Shown here: positions 46,079 to 57,599 of the stretch, piece after piece
Numbering within the stretch: the first letter of the stretch is position 1
How the letters are laid out: each line of letters begins with the position of its first letter
Origin: Isoetes taiwanensis
Taxonomy: Eukaryota; Streptophyta; Lycopodiopsida; Isoetales; Isoetaceae
Length of the DNA stretch: 64,000 bases
Direction of reading: 5' to 3'
Assembly (NCBI GenBank): GCA_021234155.1
Contig: JAJEKV010000056.1
Coordinates: forward strand, 6,384,932 to 6,448,931
Notes under the pieces: model-generated
What the model was told of the DNA's origin: nothing
Databases searched by the model: none
Seen by the model: only the letters and a program-made list of their open reading frames with translations
Program-made: the position numbers and the translations under genes

Positions 46079-47170
46079 TTGACGGTAGACATAAACACGC
46101 TTTTTTATATCCACCATTTATGCTTCAGGGACGATCTTCCTAAGAAGGATGACTCCGGAAGTGTCTTTTATACTACACTGAGGGACGCGGTTTCAAACAA
46201 TATCTCTCGTTTAGGGCCTCCCGGCAGTCTAGGGGAGTGGCCTGGCACTTATGACCACCCCGAAATAGAGAGCGTCAAAAATAAAATGAAAAAGTCTTTC
46301 CCGGAGATAGAAAAAGCAAAGACCTTTAACTGGAAGAAGCTCGTTTCGATGATGGGCGAGCTTCAACGAAAAAGGAGGTACATGACCTAGTCATAGTCTT
46401 GTTTTTATTATTTTAATATTGCGTTGATCTATCGATTTATATCAAAGGCAAAGAGTGCTTGATAAATTGAAGTCGGATTGCAAAAAAGTTGGAGGTGATT
46501 TGGTCAAAAGTCCCTAAACCACTTAATCTCCATAAGGAAGATATCAAGGTATTTCTTATTTTTTTGCCATTCGTTCACTTTAACTTGTGATAATGTTGTG
46601 TGCTTTGCAATCAGATCGCATTCGAACGTGCAAAGGATCCACTGAAGAAACATATAGAACGAACTGCGGCAGCAACTGCAAGTGGACGAATTCCATCTCA
46701 TTTGGGCTCTGGCGGTCGGAAAGGGTTTCACCATAGATTCATAAGAGCTATATTAGTTCACATTAATTTTAATAAGAACTTTAAATGTCATTAGCTAATA
46801 CTCGTCATATTGTCATAGTACTAGCTATACGGGTTTCCCCCTAGCAAGGAGCACGTACAAATAGCCACTACTCATGGAGCTGTTTATCTATATCAACAGT
46901 TATACGAAGAGGGAACTATCCCACAATGGCAATGTGCGTTGTATGTAATTATTATAATTCTATGAACTACATTAATGCCATATTCTTTTGGTTTTTATAG
47001 GAAGCAGTGGAATACATGAACCAAGCCTTAGACGAGGACGCAGGACGAGGGGTCGACGAGGGAGCGTCGAACTTTGGAGAGCCATCCAATCGCGAACCTC
47101 AAGATGAGGTTGAGAGGCGTCCTCAAACCATTCACTCGGATGACTACTCCACCGAGTCTGACAGAGATTA
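46079..47170 (+). pseudogene. CACTA-like (Ptta/En/Spm-type) multi-exon transposon gene
   Basis: Exon-like readings in order: FYIHHLCFRDDLPK with KTFNWKKLVSMMGELQRKRR (46079-46390), RVLDKLKSDCKKVGGDLVKS (about 46447), IAFERAKDPLKKHIERTAAA with SGRIPSHLGSGGRKG (46615-46735), THGAVYLYQQLYEEGTIPQW (about 46868-46928), and an acidic end VEYMNQALDEDAGRG...STESDRD with a stop near 47170. The mix of basic motif, PSHLGSGG and acidic C-terminus resembles the Transposase_24-type second protein of plant CACTA elements. It lies just inside the ACGTC repeats. Stops between exons may be real introns or decay, so the type is given as pseudogene. Confidence 0.4.
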
Positions 47171-47339
47171 GCTCTAGGCTAAAAGGGTGGATACTCCCCT
47201 TAACGAGTCTTTTGTGATTATTTAAAAATATAAATACAATACACGATTTTCAATTAAAAAAAAGGCGACATGCTTTTTGCCTCTTGTACATCATATTGTA
47301 ATTATCTAAGCAATTCATTTATTTTTTTTTTATTTTTTT

Positions 47340-47652
47340 TTACATGACGTCGCATGCGACGTCTAGAATTTTTTTATTCTAATTTCATTTAATTTTTTAG
47401 TTAATAATAAAATATATTTATATAAATATTTTATACGCTGCGATGTCTGATATACGTCGTATACGACGTCTACCAGACGTCACATGGTCACGTCTGAGTC
47501 ACGTGGATCACGTCTATAGACGTCACATGCAACATCTAATACCAGCGACGTCTGTGTGACGTCTGTGTCACGTGGTCAGATGTCGCATGGACGTGACCCA
47601 GATGTCGCTACAGATGTCGCTAAATGGCCTTTCTCTTGTTATGAAACGTAAA
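47340..47652. repeat. Subterminal ACGTC/GATGTCGC repeats and probable CACTA end
   Basis: Over 300 bp hold more than fifteen ACGTC/GACGT cores, often palindromic (GACGTCGCATGCGACGTC, TACGTCGTATACGACGTC, CACGTG). Reading inward on the minus strand from 47652 the end is CATAACAAGAGAAAGGCC followed by ATTTAGCGACATCTG. This is close to the plant CACTACAAGAAAA... termini, with two changes in the first five bases. Confidence 0.5.
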
Positions 47653-47675
47653 GGACGGTTAGGCTGCATTCAGCC

Positions 47676-47945
47676 TTATCCGCCACGTGTCATATTTTCT
47701 TTTTGTAGATTTCTCCTGGCGTTGTTGCTGTCTACATTCTGACATTGCTGGTCGACATTCAGAATTTTGTTCCGCTGTTGCTCCACATTCTGTACAAAGA
47801 ACATCTGCGCCATCCACGTGGCAGCGATCAACGACTGAAATGCAGCCAAACCGACCTTCACGTTAATCGAATGGCCCGCTGGGCTTGATTCCAGCGCAGG
47901 AAAACTGGCCGACGACGGAGGCGAAGGCCGGTTTGACCACCGCAT
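47676..47945 (-). other. Short open frame of unknown origin
   Basis: 89 residues with a proline/serine-rich start and an N/Q-rich end. It may be the beginning of a retroelement gag-like protein, but no motif supports it. Confidence 0.2.
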
Positions 47946-48225
47946 CTGTTAGATCCATAAGCATAGGGCCCATCATCAGCATCCGATTGGAGTTTCGGTC
48001 TGCCCAGCATCAGAATGGAGTTCGGTCTGCCCTACCAGTTACCCGGTTGGGACATTCGAGATCAAGAATGCACGAGACCGCCAATTTACAGGCAATAAAC
48101 GGTTTGGAGCAGTCACCAACCTATCCTAGGTATATTCCAACATATACCCTAAGATATACCACAAACCCAACTAAGCGAGGGTTTGCCCCCTAGCTTGCTA
48201 GTAAACAAACAGAAGGCAAATTAAT

Positions 48226-48660
48226 GGCGTAGGATAGTCTTACCCTAGATTGGGGGATCCCGGACGGGATCCCCCAGGACGTGTGATCCCGGAGGACGGA
48301 ATCCCCCTTACTGCGCAGTAACTGCGCATTTTTTTTGGCCCTTGAAAGAAAAAATGGGGCAGATTTCGTGTGGGATTTTCTCCCTTGATCCGCAACCAAA
48401 TCGAATGGGGTCAGTTCGAGGATGGTCGGAATGGGCTGGATCAGAGGGGCAGGTAGGAGCAAAGGAGGAATCGAAGCGAGCGCCGCTGTAATCAGGAAGC
48501 TTCAATCAGGCCGAAAATCAGCCCTAAACTGTGCAGTAACCCATTAACTGCGCAGTTGACTGTGTGATCCCGGAGGACGGGATCTTTTCTGATGGTGATC
48601 CCAGAGAACGGGATCACCACCTCCGGGATCCCCCAATCCAGGGTAAGACTATCCCACGCC
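48226..48660. mobile_element. MULE-type MITE with 9-bp target duplication
   Basis: The ends pair over about 38 bp (GGCGTAGGATAGTCTTACCC ... and its inverted copy with two mismatches). The flanks are an exact 9-bp duplication CAAATTAAT (48217-48225 and 48661-48669), the length typical of Mutator-like elements. Inside, GATCCCGGAGGACGGGATC-type palindromes occur several times. It lies 147 bp before the AP4M start codon, so it may form part of that promoter or 5' UTR. Confidence 0.88.
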
Positions 48661-48807
48661 CAAATTAATTGAAGAGGGCATTTTATTTGAGATGAACATT
48701 TCCTAGGGTACCTAAGAACAGTTCTACGTCTTGCTGGATCTAAAACGCTACCGGCTGTCACGCTAAGCAGATCCACTTTGGAGCGACGAAGCTGGTCGCC
48801 GTGAAGC

Positions 48808-51800
48808 ATGATCTCGCAGTTCTTTGTGTTGTCCTTGAGGGGGGATAATATAATCTTTCGCGATTGTAAGTTGCTGATATTTACTTTCTGTTAAATTTTT
48901 TTCTTTCACAAGTTTCTTTATCAAAGTTCAAATCCTTTTTCATCTTTGTTTCTTCTAACCTTCAATAGATCGGTGTTCCTTGAAATTAGAAAAGTCTCAA
49001 ACGTAATTTGTCATATGTAAAGTTAGTGTGAAAATCACGCGTGCTGTATTTGTTGTTTCATAGATCGAGGAGATGTGCCTAAGGGAAGCGCAGAGGTCTT
49101 TTTTCGAAATGTCAAATTCTGGCAAGGGGAAGATGGAGAAGAGGCACCACCTGTGTTCGTAGGTATTCCATTCTTTGTTTGGCTGAAATGCCGATTATAT
49201 TAGTTCATAAGCTAAATCAGCTGTTAGACGCTGCTTATGATACCAAGGAAATTGTTTTTGCTTCATAAACCTATAGCCCTTCCATCAACTTGCGCTGGTT
49301 TGTAATGCAGAACGTAGATGGTGTAAATTATCTACATGTCAAAGTAGCTGGATTACTTTTTGTTGTTACAACGAGGGTGAATACTTCGCCAGCCCTTTTG
49401 CTAGAGCTTCTACAACGCGTAGCTCGAGTCACCAAAGATTATCTTGGAATATTGAATGAGGATTCTCTGAGGAAAAACTTTGTACTTGTCTATGAACTTC
49501 TGGATGAAATGATTGTGAGAAGCTAAACTTAGTAACTGCTCTTTTGCATTGAAGGAGATAAGGACTTTTCATTTGTAATTTATGAAATCCTTGCATTGCA
49601 GGACTTTGGTTACCCGCAGACCACATCAACAGAAGTTTTGAAATCGTTTGTGTTTAATGAACCTGTTTTGATTGATGCTGCTCGTCTTCCTTCTCTTGGA
49701 CCTGCTTCATTGTTTATGGTAAAGAACTGAGATAAAAGCTGATAATCCAGCAAATCTGATATCTTCAATGCATGTCATTTGAAATCTAACCATCTTCATT
49801 TATCTTATGTAATCTTTTTGTGTACCTTAATAAAGGATCTGTTACTCATTTCAGCAAGGTTCAAAGCGGATGCCAGGAACAGCAGTTACAAAGTCTGTTG
49901 TGGCAACTGAACCTGGGGGAAAGAGGCGGGAAGAAGTGTTTGTTGATGTCATTGAAAAGATCAGTGTGACTTTCAATGCTAGTGTAAGTTTCTGTCTCTG
50001 GAATTTAACCTTTAAACGAGAAATACAAGCACTAATGCACTAGTAGATTATCTCTGTTTTATATGTACCTGGAAATTTGTTTTTGCCTTAGCTTTCCTAT
50101 GTTCTTGCATGCAGGGCTATATTCTTACCTCAGAAATTGATGGAACTATTCAAATGAAGAGCTATCTTACAGGGAATCCAGAGATTAGAGTAGCTTTGAA
50201 TGAAGACCTGCAAATTGGGCGGGGAGGGGCTACAAGTTTTGGTGAACTTTCGTGACTCTCCTGTGTTGTCTTCGGGTCACTTAGATGAATAAGGAAGCAT
50301 TGTCTTCTATTAAGCTTGTATGATAGTACAATTAAAGAACGTGGTGATACCACGACCTGAAATGCCAGTAGCCACAGATTTAAATCAATTTATCCTACAT
50401 TATTCCCGCAACCAATCAGAATCATTTCATTTAACCTAAGCTGCCTCTGTTTCTTCCTAATATCTATTGTTTTCATGGCTTGCAGATTACAGGTCAGGGG
50501 GAATGGGATTGGTGGTATTGGATGATTGTAATTTTCATGAGTCTGTTCGTTTAGATGATTTTGAACAAGATCGGACGCTGACACTGGTGGGTGCATGTTT
50601 TGAAGAAGAGGATGCAAATATGATGCTTGTCTATAAGTTGACTTCCATTTAGGTAAGTTTCTAAACATTGACTTGTATATTTCAGATACCTCCAGATGGG
50701 GAATTTCCTGTCATGAACTACCGCATGACACAAGAGTTCAAGCCTCCTTTCAGAGTTTATCCAGTGGTTGAGGAAGCTGGCCCATATAAGGTCTGTTAAA
50801 ATGCAATGTCTCACCATGATATTTGGCATTTTTGATACAATTCTCTATGAAATCACAGGCAGAAATAATCGTGAAAGTTCGAGCTGATTTTCCTCAAAAC
50901 ATAACTGCAAATACTGTGGCCTTCCGTGTGCCCCTGCCAAAAGCAACAACAAGGTAGGTTTCACAAGTGAAAGAAATTTATGGAAGTGGGATGAATACGT
51001 GGTTATGAAAATTCTACCCCTCGGATTTAAGAAGTATATGAGTTCTGAAGCATCATTAAGCATTGATGAAACTTAAATTTTGCCTTTGCTTGTGAAGTAG
51101 GAAAGCATTTCTCTGTAGGGTTATAGTATTTCTCTAATTAGAATTAAATTGAGGAAAGGATGAACGTCTTTGGGGAGGCAAAGCATTGTTTAGGTTAAAA
51201 AATCTGGCATAAATGAAAAGTTACTTACACTTCTTAGGTGAAATAAATTGCGGAGTTGCTCTAGCAGAAAATTCTGACTAGTTCACGTATAATGATTAGG
51301 GTGAGTTTTGAGTTGGAGCTAGGGGCATCTGGGCAGTCAACAGACTTCAAGGAATCAAGCAAGATGATGGAATGGACCTGCAAGAAGGCATATATTTTGA
51401 ACTCTATTACTTAATGCATTGGATCATGTGGCTTAAACCATATTGACGTTCCCTTATTTTCATGTTCTAGGTTATTGGAGGCTCTGAACATACTCTTCGT
51501 GCAAAAATTACACTTTCACAAGAAAGGAATGGTTAGTTGGTCTGGTGAATTCAGTTCATTGAGTTGGGAAGCTGTTTCTTTATCTTTCAATTTCTGTTTT
51601 CTGACCAAGGTGTTCTTAATGCAGTCAATATCAAGAAAGAAGTAGGGCCAATAAGCATGACATTTACTATACCAATGTTCAATGCGTCCCGTGTGCAAGT
51701 AAGATGATATTGTCGTATGTATGGTTACATTTGCATGCATTGTAATGCTGTAATAATACCTCTATTTCAGTGGCACCAGTGGCACATTATAATTCAATTT

Positions 51801-51914
51801 TTGCTGCTTTTTCAGGTGAAATATTTGCAGCTTGTGAAGAAGTCAAAATCTTATAACCCTTATCGATGGGTTCGTTATGTAACTCATGCAAATTCTTATG
51901 TAATTCGAATATAG
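48808..51914 (+). CDS. AP4M: AP-4 complex subunit mu (medium adaptin)
   Basis: Thirteen exons give an uninterrupted 450-residue protein, the usual plant length: 48808-48865, 49064-49158, 49311-49514, 49602-49718, 49855-49983, 50115-50241, 50486-50586, 50686-50790, 50859-50953, 51300-51387, 51471-51531, 51625-51698, 51816-51914. The protein starts MISQFFVLSLRGDNIIFRDY. A longin-like N-terminal domain occupies about residues 1-140 (VLELLQR-type helix, KNFVLVYELLDE). The mu-homology domain follows (TKSVVATEPGGKRREE, GYILTSEIDGTIQMKSYLTG, VLDDCNFHESVRLD, MNYRMTQEFKPPF) and the end is YNPYRWVRYVTHANSYVIRI. AP-4 mu binds tyrosine-type sorting signals in trans-Golgi cargo. Introns are compact (68-346 bp). 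All are GT-AG except intron 10 (51388-51470), which needs a GC donor. No stops or frameshifts were found, so it is probably functional. Confidence 0.95.
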
Positions 51915-52022
51915 ATGCTGGATATATGATAAAACTGTTTTATATAGCCTACATATTGAAGCTAACTATTTTATATGGGCTACGAATTGAGGTTTAGTAT
52001 GTTTTTTGGTATGGTTTTTTTT

Positions 52023-52031
52023 ATTTTTTTC

Positions 52032-52066
<35 letters not shown>

Positions 52067-52130
52067 GGGGAGGATAACAGCTCTAATTCTAATAAAGAGC
52101 ATTTTTTTCTTTCTTTCTTTCTTCTTAATT

Positions 52131-52169
<39 letters not shown>

Positions 52170-52205
52170 GGGGAGGATAACAGCTTTAATTCTAATGAAG
52201 AGCAG
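52023..52205 (+). repeat. Duplicated CTTT microsatellite block
   Basis: (CTTT)n followed by CTGGGGAGGATAACAGCT and TAATTCTAATAAAGAGCA occurs twice, ending at 52101 and 52204. The 104-residue frame across it is an artefact. Confidence 0.85.
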
Positions 52206-52209
52206 AGTG

Positions 52210-54735
52210 TATATCAAAATAGTGTGTGTGTAGGCAACACAACAAAAACAATTCTTTTCCTGTTGCAGAAGCATGATTTGTGGCGATGAATATCAAATCG
52301 AATTCATCAGAAAATGCCTGCTAGGCAATGCGACTTTTCCGCTATTTATATCGATTGCCATATGACATATACATCATGACATATACATCATGCGCGTGGA
52401 TATCATAAATTGAAAAGTATTTGGGTTGTCCTCTTAAAAATGAGAGCTTGTTTTTGTGAGAGAGATGTTACAATATTCTTTCCAAATTTATGCTTTAGAT
52501 TGGCCCATAAAATGTAGCTTTGCCTTGTAGAAATGTATCTAAATAGCTCTTGAAGTGCCCATCTGTTTAAATGTTTGCTCAGAATTGTTGCACGTTCTTG
52601 ACAATACCTTTCTATGCCTACTTTGAAAGCCCTACATGCTTATTGTTGTGGGAAATACATAACTGATTTTTTTTCAGTGGCTTTTGATTTTTAGATTATT
52701 TATGTGGTGTGTCTAGCTAAATTCTAAACACAACATTGAGATTTCAACTACTTGAAACATTAGGCAAAAATCACTTACAGATGCACCATATTTAATGTTT
52801 CCATTGTCTCAAAAGGGTGGCCATTTAGAAACTAATTAAGTGAACTTTAAAGTTGTGAAGAGAGTAAACGGAAGAAACGTATACAATGAAAGAGGATGTT
52901 CTAGCCTTTACGAAGCAGTCGTGATAGGATAAATCATAGAATTGAAGTATACTATATTTCCTACATATTTTGTTGTTGGTCTAATGACATGTGTATTATG
53001 ATTGGAAAAATTCTTATATGCGAGCATTTTGCTACAACTACAAATTTAAAAATTTGTGCAGTAGTTTAGACATGAATTATGTAGTTTAGACATGAATTAC
53101 AAAAAAAGTCATTTCTCCTTATGTATGTTAACAATGTGGAGAGATTTGTAAAATCTAGCAATTATTGCCTATCTTATTCAATTCATTATTTGCTATGTTT
53201 ATGGCGTCGCATTCAAGTTTTATTTTCAACCATTGATCTGGCGGATATTCTCGGTATTGTGCCAGATCAATGGCCCTTAGAATTTTGAGAGAAAAAATGC
53301 ATGCCAATGTCAATGGTGTAAACCGAACATAGGGTTGAAGCAAAAACAAAAAGAGAAGCAAAATAGAAAACAACCAATGGTATAGCCTTCTGCCATACCG
53401 CCTGCCTGTTCAAAGCTGCCATAGCTTGACCACACTACCCCACCGAATCCCTGCATTGGCTCACGACACAATGGCCTCACCACAAATGCCCAGACCTTTC
53501 ATGCCCAGTCGGAATTTCATGGCTCACCCAGGGGCTGAAACAGACCCACGAATTGAATAGGAAAAGGTCCGATATGGCTATAATAAGGGATCACGGCCAG
53601 CTTAAGGAGCTGGTCCCCAGACTTGGTTTTACCGGCTGCAGGCACAGAATCCGACAGAGTGGAAGACACCTGCTTTTGGAATCCGGCACCCTGATAGCTC
53701 TTGGCAGTCATTCCGGCACCAGCAACAGGTTTATGCTGTGCTGCTCTCTATACCGGGACCCTCACATACAAATCCAACCTGCTAGCAGCTGACGCTGGTT
53801 GAGAATTCCGCAAGCGGAATTTTAACTGTCTTTCATTTCTTTGCCATGCTCAAATTTGACAGCTCCATGCCGCAATCGATATCATAGAAACGCAGGTCCG
53901 CTTCCAACCTGCAAATCCGGCATGTTCACAGCCACCTTGCACGCTCCTATCTGCTGCCCAACGCCCTTCACATGCATGACATAGAGGACTAATTCCTAGA
54001 AAAAGGGGAGTTGCAAAGCACCCAAAATAGCATAAAACAGTCAAGCTCCTTCCACATGGCAAATTATACCATTTTTTATACAATACCATACGAAAATCAT
54101 AGTCCAAACCACTGCCTGAAACCCCTCCCCCAACCCAAAACGAAATTAGCACACTATATTGCCTATCTTGGATTAGCTATTTTTCATGTTAAAACATCTT
54201 TTGTACCGTTATTTTATTAGCTCCAGTTCCCCTCTTATGTCGGGCCACCATAGAACTAAATTTTCATTGGGGACTTACTCAGAGTGGATTGTTTTTCATC
54301 GTAGATTTAATAAATACGTAAATCAAGATCAATACGCCCATGGTCACCAAGGGGTGAAGAGTATAAAAAAGGGAAAGGTTATCAAAAAGAAAGGTTACGT
54401 AGTTTACTAACAATATCGAGTTCTATTAGTACTTAACAAAGATAAAGAGCACATAAAAGATAGGATTACAAAAAAGATAAGACCACTCACGAGCCGACTT
54501 TAAGCCAGGTAAAATTATGCTAATATTAGAATTTGTTTTTACAAATGTTGTGGCCTAACCTTCTATAGTTTTGTACCAAGTGTTCAGGATGGATTATATG
54601 ATGACTTTAATATGCATACAAAATTACGGCCACATTAGTTCCTGTTGGAGGATAGTAAGTTGTTTGAGGTGTATTTGCGTGCTATAAGAGAGCATTTGAT
54701 TGCATTAGCCATGGCAAAAATGCTTGATCCAAAAA
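52210..54735. other. Intergenic spacer, no gene recognised
   Basis: Mostly AT-rich. A GC-richer patch at 53390-53990 has short frames on both strands (53517-53711, 53553-53792, 53850-54152) with no recognised motif. It may be a fragment of a retroelement. Confidence 0.4.
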
Positions 54736-54738
54736 GGA

Positions 54739-54855
54739 GATCCTAGATTCCTTTAGATTCTCCCCCTTGATTCCTGTATATTCCCCAAGATTCAATTAGA
54801 TCTATGTAGATTCCCCTAGATTCTCCAAGATCCCATAGATTCTCAAAGATTTTAT
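54739..54855 (-). repeat. Short inverse copy of the GAATCT minisatellite
   Basis: AGATTC/AGATTCTCC words repeat about ten times on the plus strand. On the minus strand this is the same GAATCT motif as the large array at 43.7-45.7 kb. Confidence 0.75.
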
Positions 54856-55171
54856 GAAGATGCACTTCGAACCTGAACCAAGGCTTAGTTCATTCTTGAA
54901 TGTCCTCCTAGGTTAGAAATTGTTCGATTTTGATCTACTTACCGTAAGGCTCATGCAAACTTTTTTATTTATGTGCACTCACTATCAAGGGTGTTTTACG
55001 TCTTAAGGCTAAGTCAATTGAAATTGACCGTCGATTTTGATGGACTAACTATGATTTTGCTAGAATATTTTATCATTTGGCGGCCTACAAAGTTCTTGCT
55101 TTTGTCATGTATTTGCACGACATTAACACACACATATTCTATCTTGCCGAATTCCTTTACGGTAAAATCTT

Positions 55172-55410
55172 CATAAAGAATAGAATAGAATAGAATAGTT
55201 TTTTTAACGTCCACGGAGACCAATAGGTCATGGGACCCATACAATGGTCTAGTACAATCATTACTACTAGGATTAAAAAACCCCTGCCTCGAAAGGTTTT
55301 CAAGGGAGAAATCTTTGCAGTAATGATGATACTAGACAAGCAATCACAGATGAAGAGATGCTTCCGTGTCTATAATCGAACCATGAGGACATGGGTTAAA
55401 ATTTAGAAGG
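55172..55410. other. LINE 3'-end-like segment with AATAG repeat
   Basis: A GAATA repeat (55177-55198) borders T-rich DNA and GTCCACGGAGACCAATAGG. The inverse TATTC repeat occurs at 56560-56581. Such short-repeat tails resemble that of the LINE at 25.3 kb, but coding similarity is absent. Confidence 0.3.
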
Positions 55411-55416
55411 GAAGAA

Positions 55417-56365
55417 TGTGACAGTCTTAGTAGCTTGACAATGTTATGCATTATGTATTTTGGGGTGGTATGCCAATAATATTTACAAGGTAATGTGTTA
55501 AATTTATATAAAGTCGATGATCAAAGCAAAGGGCATAGGTTTCAGTAAGAGTTTCTAGAGGGAGGCAGAAGGAGCAATTTCTGGGCAGTTTTAGCGACCG
55601 AAATTTGGAGCATCATATCTCGACAATCAGAGGTCCTTTTTAGCTTGACTCTTGTAGCTAGAAGCCAATCGCTTGAGACATAAGCAATTGCAAGTGGTCC
55701 CAGAGGTCCATGCAAGAAGAAATTCTCAGGTGAAGGTTTTTCCTTTGAAACAATTAAGATACATGGACTGCCATGATTAGATTCAAGTATATCTTGATAA
55801 GGGATTCATAGTTATGTATGTCCGAGAAGCTATGTCATAAGCACAAGTGTTTTGGAGCCCCATAACTGGAGTTGGAGCTTAATAAGGATAACATGGCACA
55901 GAATAGATTAGAAGAAGGCCAGAATTAGCAATAAATTTATGAAGACTTGGGACGACAAGATTGGGATGAAGACTTAACAGGAAATACATTTCATTGAGCC
56001 AAAAGGGCTATCAGAAGCTTATAGGGATTTCTGGACATAGCTATGGCATGGAGCATTGTTAATCTAGTAAATGCCTAAGTTGTTGGATGGGTTTGGTAAT
56101 AGATAAATGTTGCATTTCTTATGGGAAAAATGATCGTGCTATAATCATATGAGAAGAGTTAGTATCTCTATTTGCTAATGGAGTGCAGAGGTGTTGCGTC
56201 TATATGAGTATGACAACAAGGCTTAAGACTTCCTTGGCATGTTTGGATTGTCATCAAGGTCTTCATCAGTGAGTTAGCTACCTCGGCATGCTTAGGTTGT
56301 ATGGGCAACCTCAGCAAGGGTATGGCTTAAGCACGTGTATAGTAAATGTTGCAACGAACATCACA
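55417..56365 (+). repeat. Putative LTR (949 bp)
   Basis: The segment begins TGTGACAG and ends CATCACA, giving TGTGA...TCACA inverted ends. A purine-rich AGAAGGGAAGAA lies directly before it, as a polypurine tract would. No partner LTR or coding region was found, so this is a truncated 3' end or a chance fit. Confidence 0.4.
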
Positions 56366-56369
56366 TGTC

Positions 56370-56750
56370 CATAGACTTTTTATTGTCCCACTGTTGGCTT
56401 AGTATATGTTTTGATCCGTCGAGGTCGGGCTTCCAGTTTTGGTGGTCTGGGTTCGGGACAAGGGGTTTTTTAATCTGATAGTAATATACTTGATGTTCTC
56501 TTTGTCTAGGTCCCGCAGACCAATTGATGATGAAAATCCATTCCATTCTATTATATTCTTCTTCTATTCTATTCTATTCTTTCAAGTTTTTGAAGCGTTT
56601 TTGCTATGTTCACGTTCTTAGCCTTCTGATGCCTACTAGATTGTTACATCTTGCATAGTATTCTCGGTTGTAGACACTTTAAGAAACTCAACCAATGGCT
56701 TCGGATGACCACTAATGCATATGTTTTTTCTCGTTTTTCTCGTTTCTTGC
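56370..56750. other. Spacer, nothing recognised
   Basis: Only the TATTC repeat mentioned for 55172-55410 stands out. Confidence 0.35.
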
Positions 56751-56778
56751 ACATCCTGCTTCAGTGTGCTATTTCTTC

Positions 56779-56995
56779 CGTAGGCAATTAATTGCTCAAT
56801 CTTGGGCTTTTCAGCTAAAATTTTCTCAAAAATAGACTAATTCCATCGTAGGCAATTAATTGCTCCATCTTGGGCTTTTCAACTAAAATTTTCTCAAAAA
56901 AAGACTAATTCCATTGTGACTTACCATGCATCTGCGAAAAGACAAAAAAAATAGACTAGTTGCATTGTGACTTACCATGCATCTACTAAAAGACA
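56779..56995 (+). repeat. Two adjacent tandem duplications
   Basis: CGTAGGCAATTAATTGCTC with TTGGGCTTTTCA.CTAAAA repeats at 56779 and 56847 (68-bp offset). GACTA.TT.CATTGTGACTTA then repeats at 56903 and 56954. Confidence 0.8.
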
Positions 56996-57429
56996 ATACT
57001 CTCGTTACCTGGAACTATGCAATGAAAGAATGTGTGCTTTACATCTTTATTTATGTAGATGTAAGATTCAAAAATATGAAATCCAATCAAACATCATTTT
57101 TGGCTTGATGTGGCAGCCACATGGATGGATAGCCTAGAATTCAATAAGCCTGCTAAACATTTGCAAAAATTCTCAGACTTCAGTCTTGAGGGTGAAATCA
57201 CACTACGGCTGACCAAATTTAAATACGTGGCATGATTGGGCGTGTGTCTGGCATTAAATTTTTTTGGCTGCTCAGTCCATATCACACTATGAACATCCAA
57301 ACTAAAAAAATTTTGTGCCACGCAAGCATGAAACTGTGGCATTTTTTTTTCAACGATCATGATTAGGTTAGGGTTCTTGCTGTAACCTTGCACAAATCCA
57401 TCGATTTTCAGCAGTCTGCCACATGATTT

Positions 57430-57595
57430 GAGCCGCTTTTGCACCTAAACTATCATATCTTACAGATTCATCACAAAAAATCCAGCGATTTTCAGAGATT
57501 TGAACATTTTTTTGAGCGGCTTTTGCACCTAAATCTATGCTGCAGATTCGTCACAAGAAATCCAGAAACTTTCGAATCGGATTTGAACCTTTTTG
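57430..57595 (+). repeat. 83-bp tandem duplication
   Basis: GAGC.GCTTTTGCACCTAAA starts at 57430 and 57513, and each is followed by CAGATTC.TCACAA.AAATCCAG. Open frames over it (57439-57762) show no domain. Confidence 0.75.
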
Positions 57596-57599
57596 CAGT

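Noticed and set aside
48492-48809. 105-residue minus-strand frame across the MITE and AP4M leader
   Set aside because: It spans the MULE MITE end and the 5' leader of AP4M antisense. It is a chance frame.
51975-52289. 104-residue frame rich in F, L and S
   Set aside because: Produced by the duplicated CTTT microsatellite.
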